Shown here: in pieces, positions 18,686-26,816 of the stretch
How the letters are laid out: every line of letters starts with the position of its first letter
Position numbering within the stretch: the stretch's first letter is position 1
DNA from: Corynebacterium efficiens YS-314
GTDB taxonomy: Bacteria; Actinomycetota; Actinomycetes; Mycobacteriales; Mycobacteriaceae
Length of the DNA: 64,000 nt
Reading direction: 5' to 3'
NCBI RefSeq assembly: GCF_000011305.1
Contig: NC_004369.1
Location: 434,001 to 498,000, forward strand
Notes under the pieces: generated by a model
The model's input: only the letters and a program-made list of their open reading frames with translations
Database searches by the model: none
What the model was told of the DNA's origin: nothing
Position numbers and translations under genes: made by a program

Positions 18686-19286
18686 GAAGCTGGCGGAAGC
18701 GGGTTACCCGGATCTGGAATCACTCAACGGTGTCGATTGCGCCGAGCTGATCTCCTTGCCCGGGGTGGGGCCGCGCACACTGGAGCGAATCCAGGAGCAA
18801 CTGGTGGAGAAGGGGATGTCGCTGGGTGGGACTATCCCCACTCTTCCCGCCCGCGGGGCCACCATCACACCCGGGCACACCGGGGTCAGCGCACCGGACA
18901 TCAAAACCCGCATCACCTCAGTGGACCCGGTGGATTTCATCAATGCCCTGGAGACCCCGCGCCGGGTGGAGCACGGGCACCTGCTGCTGGAGATTTTCAA
19001 CCGCGTCACGGGGGTGGAGCCACGGATGTGGGGACCGTCAATGATCGGGTATGGCCAGGTTCATTATGTCTCCCACACCGGCCGTGAGGGCGACTGGTTT
19101 GCGGTGGGTTTCAGCCCCCGGAAGGCCAAGATCTCCCTCTACGGTCTGGAGGGAGACGAGAACCTGCTGGCTCAGTTGGGTAAACATACCCGCGGTGTCG
19201 GATGTGTGTACATCAATAAACCGGAGGATGTGCGCCTTGATGTACTCGAGGACATGATCCGTGTGGCCTGGGCGGGGCAGGGCTGA
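18678..19286 (+). CDS. Helix-hairpin-helix plus DUF1801 (YdhG-like) protein
   Basis: About 202 residues. The N-terminal ~40 residues are a helix-hairpin-helix (GVDCAELISLPGVGPRTLERIQ), as in nucleic-acid-binding proteins. The rest is a DUF1801 domain, with LLEIFNRVTGVEPRMWGPSMI, GYGQVHYVSHTGREGDWFAVGFS and ARAKISLYG-like KAKISLYGL. The start is uncertain: TTG 18678 overlaps the murB stop and TTG 18666 is also possible; coupling to murB translation is likely. The domain pairing is unusual enough to note, and the biochemical role is unknown. Confidence 0.75.
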   Translation: MIKKLAEAGYPDLESLNGVDCAELISLPGVGPRTLERIQEQLVEKGMSLGGTIPTLPARGATITPGHTGVSAPDIKTRITSVDPVDFINALETPRRVEHGHLLLEIFNRVTGVEPRMWGPSMIGYGQVHYVSHTGREGDWFAVGFSPRKAKISLYGLEGDENLLAQLGKHTRGVGCVYINKPEDVRLDVLEDMIRVAWAGQG

Positions 19287-19327
19287 CGGGTTGGGGGTCT
19301 GCCATATGAGGTTGATTCTCCGACCCC

Positions 19328-19333
19328 TAAAAT
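19328..19333 (+). promoter_or_regulatory. -10 element for the structured RNA
   Basis: TAAAAT, close to the consensus TATAAT, six bases before the 5' strand of the outer RNA stem at 19339. A transcript begun at the usual distance would start with that stem. No -35 box at 17-bp spacing is clear. Confidence 0.5.
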
Positions 19334-19338
19334 CCGCC

Positions 19339-19413
19339 TACCCCTGAGAATGCAACAACCCCGAGCACAAGGCTCGGGGTTGTGGGGTAAAGTGCGTCGA
19401 TCTACATCGACGC
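19339..19413 (+). ncRNA. Three-stem structured RNA upstream of the Abi/HEPN gene
   Basis: Outer stem TACCCC (19339-19344) with GGGGTA (19384-19389). Inside it is a perfect 12-bp stem, ACAACCCCGAGC (19355-19366) with GCTCGGGGTTGT (19372-19383). A separate 8-bp stem follows, GCGTCGAT (19394-19401) with ATCGACGC (19406-19413). There is no U run after the big stem, which argues against a simple terminator. Abi_2/AbiF-type genes are known to be preceded by a conserved RNA (Rfam abiF motif), so this may be the toxin's RNA partner or a cis-regulator. The structure is seen; the role is inferred. Confidence 0.6.
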
Positions 19414-19442
19414 TCACTACATTGACGATAGCATCAACCTCA

Positions 19443-20162
19443 ATGAGGGCCAAAGAAGAATTAGACGCCATGCTCGGAGCAGCCCGCTTCGAGAAGTACT
19501 TCGCCGTCGCAGGCGAAGACGTAGAAAGGGCCGTTCAGTTATACCGGTGGAACACCCGCCTGGCGGGTGCATTCCATTCCCAGTTGTCCTACTTCGAGGT
19601 CCTGACCCGCAATGCCATGAACAGCGCCCTCCAGGACTGGAACTATCAGGAATGTGGCCACCGGGACTGGTCCCTTGAGCATCAATCAGCGGATCTCTTA
19701 TACGCCATGCTCAACCGGCCCATGGGACAGGCACGGAAGTGGGCGCGTAAAGAGTCCCAACGCCGCTGGAGCGGGCATGCCCGCAAGAACGCTCCCCTGA
19801 CTCATGACGATGTCGTCGCCCAACTTACTCTCGGTAACTGGTCGAATCTTCTGGGCGAGGCCCTGCCGGTTCACAGGCCGAATGCGCAGATTTTGTGGCA
19901 GAATTGCCTGCACAACGCATTCCCCAACGTCGACCGTGGTGACCAGTCGCGGGAGGATATCGGGAAGAGGTTCGAACGCCTGACGCATTTGCGCAACCGG
20001 GTATCGCACCAGGAGAACCTGCTGGAGACGAACGTGCGGAGGCGGCTGAACGATATGCTCGCCGTGCTCAGAGCGATCGATGAGAGCTACCCCGCGTGGG
20101 CAATGGTTGGCAGCCAGGTGCGGCAGGTTGCACGGGACGACCCCCGCAAAAGCTGGACATGA
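19443..20162 (+). CDS. Abi_2/AbiF-family HEPN protein (abortive-infection type)
   Basis: 239 residues. AVQLYRWNTRLAGAFHSQLS with YFEVLTRNAMNSALQDW is the Abi family signature, and RNRVSH (Arg184-His189) fits the R-X4-H active site of HEPN ribonucleases. Such proteins act as toxins that cleave RNA during phage infection or are held by an RNA antitoxin. I start at ATG 19443 (MRAKEELDAML): earlier in-frame ATGs fall inside the structured RNA at 19339-19413, and TAGCAT 10 bases before ATG suggests a leaderless mRNA. It is a single gene between murB-linked genes and fadD, with no protein antitoxin visible. Confidence 0.8.
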   Translation: MRAKEELDAMLGAARFEKYFAVAGEDVERAVQLYRWNTRLAGAFHSQLSYFEVLTRNAMNSALQDWNYQECGHRDWSLEHQSADLLYAMLNRPMGQARKWARKESQRRWSGHARKNAPLTHDDVVAQLTLGNWSNLLGEALPVHRPNAQILWQNCLHNAFPNVDRGDQSREDIGKRFERLTHLRNRVSHQENLLETNVRRRLNDMLAVLRAIDESYPAWAMVGSQVRQVARDDPRKSWT

Positions 20163-20202
20163 GAATTGGTCCTATCACCTGCGTTCCGGGGGAATCCGCC
20201 TT

Positions 20203-20640
20203 CTAGTCGTCTTCTCTCGACTCTTCAGGCCTTTTACTTAAAAACAGCTCTATTTCCTCAACCACCGCCTGCACATCCCCGAGGAGCACAATGTCGTTCT
20301 CGAGGAATAGTGTTTCATCTGAGCAAAGCGCCACGAAGACCTCGCCCAGGATCGGAAGATCTGGATGGGTGTAATAAGTCACTTCAGATACAACTGAGGC
20401 CACCTAGTTCGCCAGGGAAAATAGGCCAAGCGCCAACGCAGTGGAATTTTCATCTACAGAAATATCAAGTCGATCAAGCATCTCCTCAGTGGAGCTCTCC
20501 AACCCTCCTTCGGAAGACAATTCCCGCCACTGGCTCATAACAAAGTTCCGGATCCCAAAAAGCCTGTGAGATTTCCTCTGGCAGTGCCACGTCAGCGCAA
20601 AGTCGATGCCACGTGTCGTAGACCTCTGGGAAAACCTGCC
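20203..20640 (-). pseudogene. Decayed gene of unknown function
   Basis: Three protein-like fragments lie in order on the minus strand. VFPEVYDTWHRLCADVALPE through ISQAFWDPELCYEPVAGIVF comes first (about 20640-20520). After a frame change comes MSQWRELSSEGGLESS...ALGLFSLAN (ATG 20538 to TAG at 20404-20406). Directly after the TAG, in the same frame, comes VASVVSEVTYYTHPDLPILG to EESREDD (ending 20203). A single ancestral gene with one frameshift and one amber codon explains this best. Alternatively, two tiny coupled genes (44 and 66 residues) exist. No family recognised. Confidence 0.4.
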
Positions 20641-20779
20641 CTTTGCAACAGCACCGTCAAAAGTAACTGACGAAAAATCAACTCAACCCCCACACCAGCG
20701 CGCGGGCGCACTTAAGGGTATGAGGGTTGAGGCACTAGATCGAGATTCTCTAATTATCGCTCCTCAGCGACATCGCGGT

Positions 20780-20805
20780 GCAGAGGAATACAACACAACC
20801 TCTGC
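20780..20805 (-). terminator. Weak hairpin after fadD
   Basis: GCAGAGG (20780-20786) pairs with CCTCTGC (20799-20805) across a 12-base loop, immediately after the fadD stop on the minus strand. There is no clear U run, so it is a possible terminator only. Confidence 0.35.
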
Positions 20806-22512
20806 CTAGTGCTGGTGCTTCTTCAGCAGTTCCTCCTGCACTTCGCGGCGGCGGATCTTGCCCATCTGGTCACGGGGCATCTCCTCGAAGTGGTAGAAGG
20901 TGCGTGGGACCTTGTAGCGGGTGAGGTTCTCGCGGGCGTAGGTCTTCAGGCCCTCGGGGTCCAGGGCGGCGCCTTCGACGAGGGTGATGGCGGCGACGAC
21001 GTTCTCGGCGCCGTCCTCACGGGGCAGGCCGACGACGGCGATGTCCTCGATGTCGGGGTGCTCGGCCAGGACTTCCTCGACCTCGGCGGGGTAGACGTTG
21101 AAGCCACCGGTGATGATGACCTCCTTGATGCGGGCGACCAGGCGGATGAAGCCGTCCTCCTCCATGACGCCGACGTCACCGGTGCGGTACCAGCCGTCGT
21201 GGAAGCTCTTCTCGGTGGCTTCTTCCTGGTTGAGGTAACCCTTGAACACCTGGGGACCCTTGACCAGGACCTCGCCCTCGGTGCCGTCGGGCATGGTCTC
21301 ATCGGGGTTGTCGGGGTTGGCGATGCGCACCAGGGTGTCGGGGAAGGGGATGCCCACATAGCCGGGGCGGCGGTCGTCGTTCATGGGGTTGCCCACGATC
21401 ACCGGCGAGGTCTCGGTCAGGCCGTAACCCTCCACGAGGCGGCCACCGGTGTGGGATTCCCAGCGCTCCACGGTGCGGACCGGCAGGGTGGAGGCACCAC
21501 AGAAGGCGTTGCGTACACCCTTGATCGGGATGCCCTGTTCCTCGGAGGCCTCGACGATCTTCTCGTAGAGGGTGGGCACACCGGGCAGCCAGGTGGGGGT
21601 GTGCTTCTTCATCACGTCCATGATCAGGTCGATGCGGGGGCTGGGCAGCAGCACCATCTCACCGCCGATGAACACGGACAGGGTGCCCACCATGGTCAGG
21701 CCGTAGGCGTGGAACATCGGCAGGGCACCGAGCATGCGCTCCGGCTTGTCGCCCAGCCCCGGCACCCAGGCCTTGCCCTGGAGGATGTTGGCGAACAGGT
21801 TGCCGTGGCTCAGCTGCGCACCCTTGGGGCGGCCGGTGGTTCCGGAGGTGTAGAGGATCAGTGCGGTGGTGTCCTTGGTCACGGACTCCTCAGAGACGAT
21901 GTCCTCGCCGAGACCACCCATCGCGGAGCTGGCCAGCACCTCATAGGGGACGGTGTTGGGGGCGGCACCGGAGAGGGCCTCGCGGCTCTTGCGCAGCGCG
22001 GGGATGGGCAGCTTGAGGGCGAAGCGCTGGAGGGTCGGCATGGCGTTGATCATGTTCACCGACACGATGGTCTCCAGGGCGGTGTCGGCACGCAGGCGCT
22101 CGAGGGTGGAGGCCGCCTTGTCCCAGACGATGGCCACACGAGCACCGTGGTCCTTGAAGGGGTCTTTCAGCTCATGGGCGGTGTAGAGCGGGTTGTGTTC
22201 GATGACCACGGCACCGAGTTTGAGCACGGCGTAGAACGCCGCGATGTGCTGGGGACAGTTGGGCAGGACGATGGCGACGCGGTCACCGGGTCGCACACCG
22301 AGGGCGCGCAGACCGGCGGCGACACGACGGACCTCCTTGTCCAGCTCACCGTAGGTCTGGGTGCGGCCGAAGAAGTAGGTGGCGGATCTCTCCGCATTGA
22401 TGGCCAGGTTATTGTCATAGACATCCAGCAGCGTATTATCCCCGTAATCAAGTGAGTGGGGGGTCCACTCCGGGTAATGCTCCAACCAAGCTCTGGTCTC
22501 AAATGCCGACAT
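20806..22512 (-). CDS. fadD: Long-chain fatty acid-CoA ligase
   Basis: A 568-residue ANL-superfamily enzyme that activates fatty acids to acyl-CoA via acyl-AMP. The P-loop-like TALILYTSGTTGRPKGA, the LVEGYGLTETSPV adenylation motif, GWYRTGDVG and the C-terminal lysine motif IITGGFNVYPAEVEE and KVPRTFYHFEEMPRDQMGKI are all present. The start at 22512 (MSAFETRAWLEHYPEW) has GGAGG seven bases upstream; an in-frame ATG at 22545 lacks one. It diverges from mshA. Chain-length preference cannot be read from sequence. Confidence 0.92.
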   Translation of the reverse strand: MSAFETRAWLEHYPEWTPHSLDYGDNTLLDVYDNNLAINAERSATYFFGRTQTYGELDKEVRRVAAGLRALGVRPGDRVAIVLPNCPQHIAAFYAVLKLGAVVIEHNPLYTAHELKDPFKDHGARVAIVWDKAASTLERLRADTALETIVSVNMINAMPTLQRFALKLPIPALRKSREALSGAAPNTVPYEVLASSAMGGLGEDIVSEESVTKDTTALILYTSGTTGRPKGAQLSHGNLFANILQGKAWVPGLGDKPERMLGALPMFHAYGLTMVGTLSVFIGGEMVLLPSPRIDLIMDVMKKHTPTWLPGVPTLYEKIVEASEEQGIPIKGVRNAFCGASTLPVRTVERWESHTGGRLVEGYGLTETSPVIVGNPMNDDRRPGYVGIPFPDTLVRIANPDNPDETMPDGTEGEVLVKGPQVFKGYLNQEEATEKSFHDGWYRTGDVGVMEEDGFIRLVARIKEVIITGGFNVYPAEVEEVLAEHPDIEDIAVVGLPREDGAENVVAAITLVEGAALDPEGLKTYARENLTRYKVPRTFYHFEEMPRDQMGKIRRREVQEELLKKHQH

Positions 22513-22627
22513 GGGTGTTCCTCCAAGAATGTTCTTCACCGTCACTATCTTTTTCCGAGTATATAGAGAGCACCCACAGCCCGGGTCCGGGCAGCGGTCC
22601 TGTGGAGGGCAGTCCTAGAATGAATCC

Positions 22628-23902
22628 ATGCGCGTAGCCATGATCTCGATGCACACCTCGCCCCTGCAGCAGCCGGGTGTCGGTGACTCCGGCGGAATGA
22701 ACGTCTATATCCTGTCCACGGGCACGGAACTGGCCAGGCAGGGTGTGGAGGTGGACATCTTCACCCGTGCCACCCGCCCCTCCCAGGGGGAGGTGGTCCA
22801 GGTGGCCCCGAACCTGCGGGTGATCAACATTGTCGCCGGCCCCTATGAGGGCCTGGCCAAGGAGGAGCTGTCCACCCAGCTCGCGGCGTTTGCCGGTGGT
22901 GTCCTGGAGTTCACCCGCCGGGGTGGCATCGAATACGACCTCATCCACTCCCACTACTGGCTGTCCGGGCAGGTGGGGTGGCTCATGCGGGACCTGTGGC
23001 GCATCCCGCTGGTACACACCGCCCATACGCTCGCCGCGGTGAAGAACTCCTACCGCGCCGATGAGGACACCCCCGAATCCGAGGCCCGCCGCATCTGCGA
23101 ACAGCAGCTGGTGGACAACGCCGATGTGCTGGCGGTGAACACCCAGGAGGAGCTGGCGGATCTGGTGCACCACTATGATGCCGATCCCGACCGGATCAGC
23201 GTGGTCTCACCGGGTGCGGATATCGCGCTGTACACCCCCGGCAATGACCGCGCCACCGAGCGGTCTCGCCGTGAGCTGGGTGTTCCGCTGCATGCGAAGG
23301 TGGTGGCCTTCGTCGGTCGGCTCCAGCCCTTCAAGGGCCCGCAGGTGCTCATCCATGCGGTGGCGGAACTGCTGGAACGTGATCCGCAGCGCAACCTGCG
23401 GGTGCTGATCTGTGGAGGGCCCTCCGGCCCGAGCGCAACCCCCGAGACCTACCGCAACCTGGCGGTCGAGTTGGGCGTCGACAAGCGCATCCGTTTCCTC
23501 GACCCGCGCCCGCCCGAGGAGCTCGTCGCCGTTTACCGCGCCGCCGACATCATCGCGGTGCCCAGCTACAACGAGTCCTTCGGGCTGGTGGCCATGGAGG
23601 CCCAGGCGACCGGAACCCCCGTGGTGGCCGCGCGCGTCGGTGGTCTGCCGGTCGCGGTCGCGGAGGGGGAGACCGGGTTGCTTGTCGACGGGCACGACCC
23701 GGCCCTGTGGGCCGACACCCTGGCCACGCTGCTTGACGACGACGAGACCCGCATCCGCATGGGCCAGGACGCCGTGGAACACGCCCGCAACTTCTCCTGG
23801 GCGGCCACCGCCACGCAGCTGTCCTCCCTCTACAGCGAGGCCACCACCGCCGAATGCGATGGGGGGATCCCGCGCCGGGCGGATGGTGCGCGCTGGGATT
23901 AA
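22628..23902 (+). CDS. mshA: D-inositol-3-phosphate glycosyltransferase
   Basis: MshA makes the first committed step of mycothiol synthesis, joining GlcNAc from UDP-GlcNAc to inositol-3-phosphate. The 424-residue GT4 enzyme begins [17 protein letters not shown] and has the acceptor-side loop [29 protein letters not shown] precedes the nucleotide-sugar site, and [22 protein letters not shown] (E-X7-E type) completes it. Length and order fit the actinobacterial MshA family, and gpmA directly follows, as in other corynebacteria. Two CGTCGAYAAGC words lie within the gene (23477 and 23690). Confidence 0.93.
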   Translation: MRVAMISMHTSPLQQPGVGDSGGMNVYILSTGTELARQGVEVDIFTRATRPSQGEVVQVAPNLRVINIVAGPYEGLAKEELSTQLAAFAGGVLEFTRRGGIEYDLIHSHYWLSGQVGWLMRDLWRIPLVHTAHTLAAVKNSYRADEDTPESEARRICEQQLVDNADVLAVNTQEELADLVHHYDADPDRISVVSPGADIALYTPGNDRATERSRRELGVPLHAKVVAFVGRLQPFKGPQVLIHAVAELLERDPQRNLRVLICGGPSGPSATPETYRNLAVELGVDKRIRFLDPRPPEELVAVYRAADIIAVPSYNESFGLVAMEAQATGTPVVAARVGGLPVAVAEGETGLLVDGHDPALWADTLATLLDDDETRIRMGQDAVEHARNFSWAATATQLSSLYSEATTAECDGGIPRRADGARWD

Positions 23903-23973
23903 GGTGGGGGTGATGTCCCCTTGTTGGGTGATTCAGCAAGCAAGACCCCGGGCAAAGTGGCAAACTGTTGGTT

Positions 23974-24720
23974 ATGACTAACGGAAAACTGATTCTTCTT
24001 CGTCACGGACAGAGTGCGTGGAACGCCTCCAACCAGTTCACCGGATGGGTGGATGTCGACCTGACCACCATCGGTGAGGCCGAGGCCAAGCGCGGCGGCG
24101 AACTGCTCGTGGAGAACAACGTTCTGCCCGACGTGGTCTACACCTCCCTGCTGCGCCGTGCGATCCGCACCGCCAACCTGGCGCTGGATGCCGCCGACCG
24201 CCACTGGATCCCCGTGGTGCGCGACTGGCGCCTCAACGAGCGTCACTACGGTGCGCTGCAGGGCCTGAACAAGGCCGAGACCAAGGACAAGTACGGCGAT
24301 GAGCAGTACATGGCGTGGCGTCGTTCCTACGGCACCCCGCCACCGGAGCTCGCCGATGACGCCGAGTACTCCCAGGCCGGCGACGTGCGCTACAAGGACC
24401 TGGAGTCCGTCCCACGCACCGAGTGCCTGAAGGATGTCGTGGAGCGTTTCATCCCCTACTTCGAGGAGGAGATCCTCCCGCGCGTGAAGAAGGGCGAGAA
24501 CGTCCTGATCGCCGCGCACGGCAACTCCCTGCGCGCCCTGGTCAAGCACCTGGACAACATCTCCGATGATGACATCGCCGAGCTGAACATCCCCACCGGC
24601 ATCCCGCTGGTCTACGAGATCACCCCTGAGGGTACCGTGGTCAACCCCGGTGGTACCTACCTCGATCCCGAGGCTGCCGCCGCAGGTGCAGCCGCCGTGG
24701 CCAACCAGGGCGGTAAGTAG
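23974..24720 (+). CDS. gpmA: 2,3-bisphosphoglycerate-dependent phosphoglycerate mutase
   Basis: Interconverts 3- and 2-phosphoglycerate in glycolysis. The 248-residue histidine-phosphatase-fold enzyme has the phosphorylated His11 in [10 protein letters not shown], substrate contacts in RRAIRTA and [20 protein letters not shown], and the second catalytic histidine in [16 protein letters not shown] start at ATG 23974 ([12 protein letters not shown]); TTG 23968 in the same frame is less likely. senX3 follows by 39 bases, but a separate promoter is likely. Confidence 0.95.
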   Translation: MTNGKLILLRHGQSAWNASNQFTGWVDVDLTTIGEAEAKRGGELLVENNVLPDVVYTSLLRRAIRTANLALDAADRHWIPVVRDWRLNERHYGALQGLNKAETKDKYGDEQYMAWRRSYGTPPPELADDAEYSQAGDVRYKDLESVPRTECLKDVVERFIPYFEEEILPRVKKGENVLIAAHGNSLRALVKHLDNISDDDIAELNIPTGIPLVYEITPEGTVVNPGGTYLDPEAAAAGAAAVANQGGK

Positions 24721-24759
24721 GACCTGGCTGCATTTTAAGGACAGTACTGTCGGTTTTAG

Positions 24760-26001
24760 GTGAGCACTTTCTTCGCATTCCTTCTGGGCGTGGTCGTTGC
24801 AGGCCTCGCCCTACCTGCCTACGGCTGGGCGAAGGAACGGTTCCGCCGACACAAGTCCGCCACCACCCTGGCCGAGAACCAGGTGACCACGGTCGGCCAG
24901 GTGCTGCACCTGGCCATCCAGGGTTCACCCACCGGCATCACCGTGGTGGACCGCACCGGGGATGTCATCCTCTCCAACGGGCGTGCCCATTCGCTGGGTA
25001 TCGTCCATCAACGCACCGTCAACAGTGATGTCTGGCGGGTGGCGCAGGAGGCCTTCGATGACAAGGACACCCACACCCTGGACGTCAACCCCTCGGTGAA
25101 CCCCCGTCGCCCGGGCAACCGGGTCACGGCGGTGCGGGCGGTCGTCAAACCCCTGACGCTTATCGACGACCGCTTCGTCATCATCTACGCCACCGACGAA
25201 TCCGAGAATGTCCGCATGGAATCGGCCCGGCGTGATTTCGTGGCCAACGTCTCCCACGAGCTCAAGACCCCCGTCGGCGGCATGGCGCTGCTGGCCGAGG
25301 CCCTCATGGAGGCCGTCGACGACCCCGAACAGGTCGAGTACTTCGGTGCCCGCCTGCACCGGGAGGCCCACCGCATGGCCGACATGATCAACGAGCTGAT
25401 CTCCCTGTCCAAACTGCAGGGCGCGGAACGTCTGCCCGACATGGAACCGGTCAAGGTCGATGACATCATCGACGAGGCGATCGAACGCACCCAGCTCGCC
25501 GCTGACAACGCCCAGATCGAACTGGTCCGCGGCGACCGCACCGACGTGTGGGTCAACGCCGAACGATCCCTGCTGGTCACTGCCCTGGCCAACCTGATCA
25601 GCAACGCCATCAACTACTCCCCGCAGTCCATGCCGGTGTCGGTCTCCCAGAACGTCTGCAATGATGTGGTGATGATCCGGGTGACCGACCGTGGCATCGG
25701 TATCGCACCGGAGGACCAGGGTCGTGTCTTCGAACGTTTCTTCCGGGTAGACAAGGCCAGATCCCGACAAACAGGCGGAACCGGCCTTGGATTGGCTATT
25801 GTCAAACATGTGATGGCTAATCACGGCGGTAATATCAGTCTGTGGTCACGGCCCGGGACAGGTTCCACCTTCACCCTCGAACTACCCGTGTACCACCCCG
25901 AATCGGAAGCCCCCGCTGAAACCCCCAAGCGTGTGGGCCTGGATTCCACGCTTCGCTCGACCGCGTCCAAGGTAACCGGACGCCGAAAGGAAAAAACATG
26001 A
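24760..26001 (+). CDS. senX3: Sensor histidine kinase SenX3
   Basis: Membrane sensor of the SenX3-RegX3 two-component system, which in mycobacteria controls phosphate starvation genes. The 413-residue protein starts at GTG 24760. It has one N-terminal membrane helix (FFAFLLGVVVAGLALPAYGW), a PAS-like region (GSPTGITVVDRTGDVILSNG), the phospho-accepting His166 in FVANVSHELKTPVGG, then N-box LANLISNAINYS and G-boxes DRGIGIAPEDQ and GTGLGLAIVKHV. The stop overlaps the regX3 start (ATGA), so translation is coupled. Confidence 0.92.
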   Translation: MSTFFAFLLGVVVAGLALPAYGWAKERFRRHKSATTLAENQVTTVGQVLHLAIQGSPTGITVVDRTGDVILSNGRAHSLGIVHQRTVNSDVWRVAQEAFDDKDTHTLDVNPSVNPRRPGNRVTAVRAVVKPLTLIDDRFVIIYATDESENVRMESARRDFVANVSHELKTPVGGMALLAEALMEAVDDPEQVEYFGARLHREAHRMADMINELISLSKLQGAERLPDMEPVKVDDIIDEAIERTQLAADNAQIELVRGDRTDVWVNAERSLLVTALANLISNAINYSPQSMPVSVSQNVCNDVVMIRVTDRGIGIAPEDQGRVFERFFRVDKARSRQTGGTGLGLAIVKHVMANHGGNISLWSRPGTGSTFTLELPVYHPESEAPAETPKRVGLDSTLRSTASKVTGRRKEKT

Positions 26002-26696
26002 CGACCATCCTGATCGTTGAAGATGAGGAATCGTTGGCGGATCCTTTGGCCTTCCTCCTCAGAAAAGAAGGCTTTGACACCATCATCGCGGGCGATGGTC
26101 CCACCGCACTCGTGGAATTCAGCAGAAACGACATTGACATCGTCCTGCTCGATCTCATGCTGCCGGGCATGTCCGGAACCGATGTGTGCAAGGAACTGCG
26201 CCTGGTCTCCAACGTGCCGGTGATCATGGTGACGGCGCGTGACTCCGAGATCGACAAGGTTGTCGGTCTGGAACTCGGCGCCGATGACTATGTGACCAAG
26301 CCGTACTCCTCCCGCGAGCTCATCGCCCGTATCCGCGCGGTGCTGCGCCGCCGGGGGGACACCGAGGCCGAGGCCGCCGAGGATGATACCGACGACCAGA
26401 TCCTCGAGGGCGGGCGCGTGCGCATGGATGTGGACAGCCACACCGTCACCGTCGACGGCAAGGCGGTGAACATGCCGCTGAAGGAATTCGACCTGCTGGA
26501 ATACCTCCTGCGCAACGCCGGCCGTGTGCTCACCCGTGGCCAGCTCATCGACCGCATCTGGGGTGCCGACTATGTCGGCGACACCAAGACCCTCGATGTC
26601 CACGTCAAGCGGCTGCGCTCCAAGATCGAGGAGGAGCCCTCACGCCCCCGTCACCTCGTGACCGTGCGTGGGCTGGGGTATAAATACGAACTCTGA
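25998..26696 (+). CDS. regX3: Response regulator RegX3
   Basis: An OmpR/PhoB-type regulator of 232 residues. The receiver domain has the acidic pocket VEDEES, phospho-acceptor Asp52 in VLLDLMLPG and Lys101 in VTKPYSSREL. The C-terminal winged helix ends with LVTVRGLGYKYEL. The start ATG 25998 overlaps the last codon of senX3. A terminator follows within 20 bases, closing the operon. Target genes are not visible here. Confidence 0.94.
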   Translation: MTTILIVEDEESLADPLAFLLRKEGFDTIIAGDGPTALVEFSRNDIDIVLLDLMLPGMSGTDVCKELRLVSNVPVIMVTARDSEIDKVVGLELGADDYVTKPYSSRELIARIRAVLRRRGDTEAEAAEDDTDDQILEGGRVRMDVDSHTVTVDGKAVNMPLKEFDLLEYLLRNAGRVLTRGQLIDRIWGADYVGDTKTLDVHVKRLRSKIEEEPSRPRHLVTVRGLGYKYEL

Positions 26697-26712
26697 CCCC
26701 TGTGGTTGGCCG

Positions 26713-26753
26713 CGGGGCATCTCCTTGAAAGAAGGGGGTGCCCCGTTTTCTTT
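26713..26753 (+). terminator. Terminator of senX3-regX3
   Basis: CGGGGCATCTCCTT (26713-26726) pairs with AAGGGGGTGCCCCG (26732-26745), with two G-U pairs and a five-base loop, followed by TTTTCTTT. A clear rho-independent terminator. Confidence 0.88.
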
Positions 26754-26816
26754 ATTATCTGCCCTCCCGCACGGCGGCGGGGGAGGGGTGAGGGCAGATA
26801 GTCACACGGCACCCCG

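Noticed and set aside
19355..19383. 12-bp stem read as a simple terminator of the gene ending at 19286
   Set aside because: No U run follows, an outer stem encloses it, and a -10 box lies just upstream. An RNA reading fits better, though a terminator role is not excluded.
20809..22455. 548-codon open frame opposite fadD
   Set aside because: Rich in Gly, Val, Asp and His, typical of the complement of a GC-rich gene; fadD motifs on the other strand are complete.
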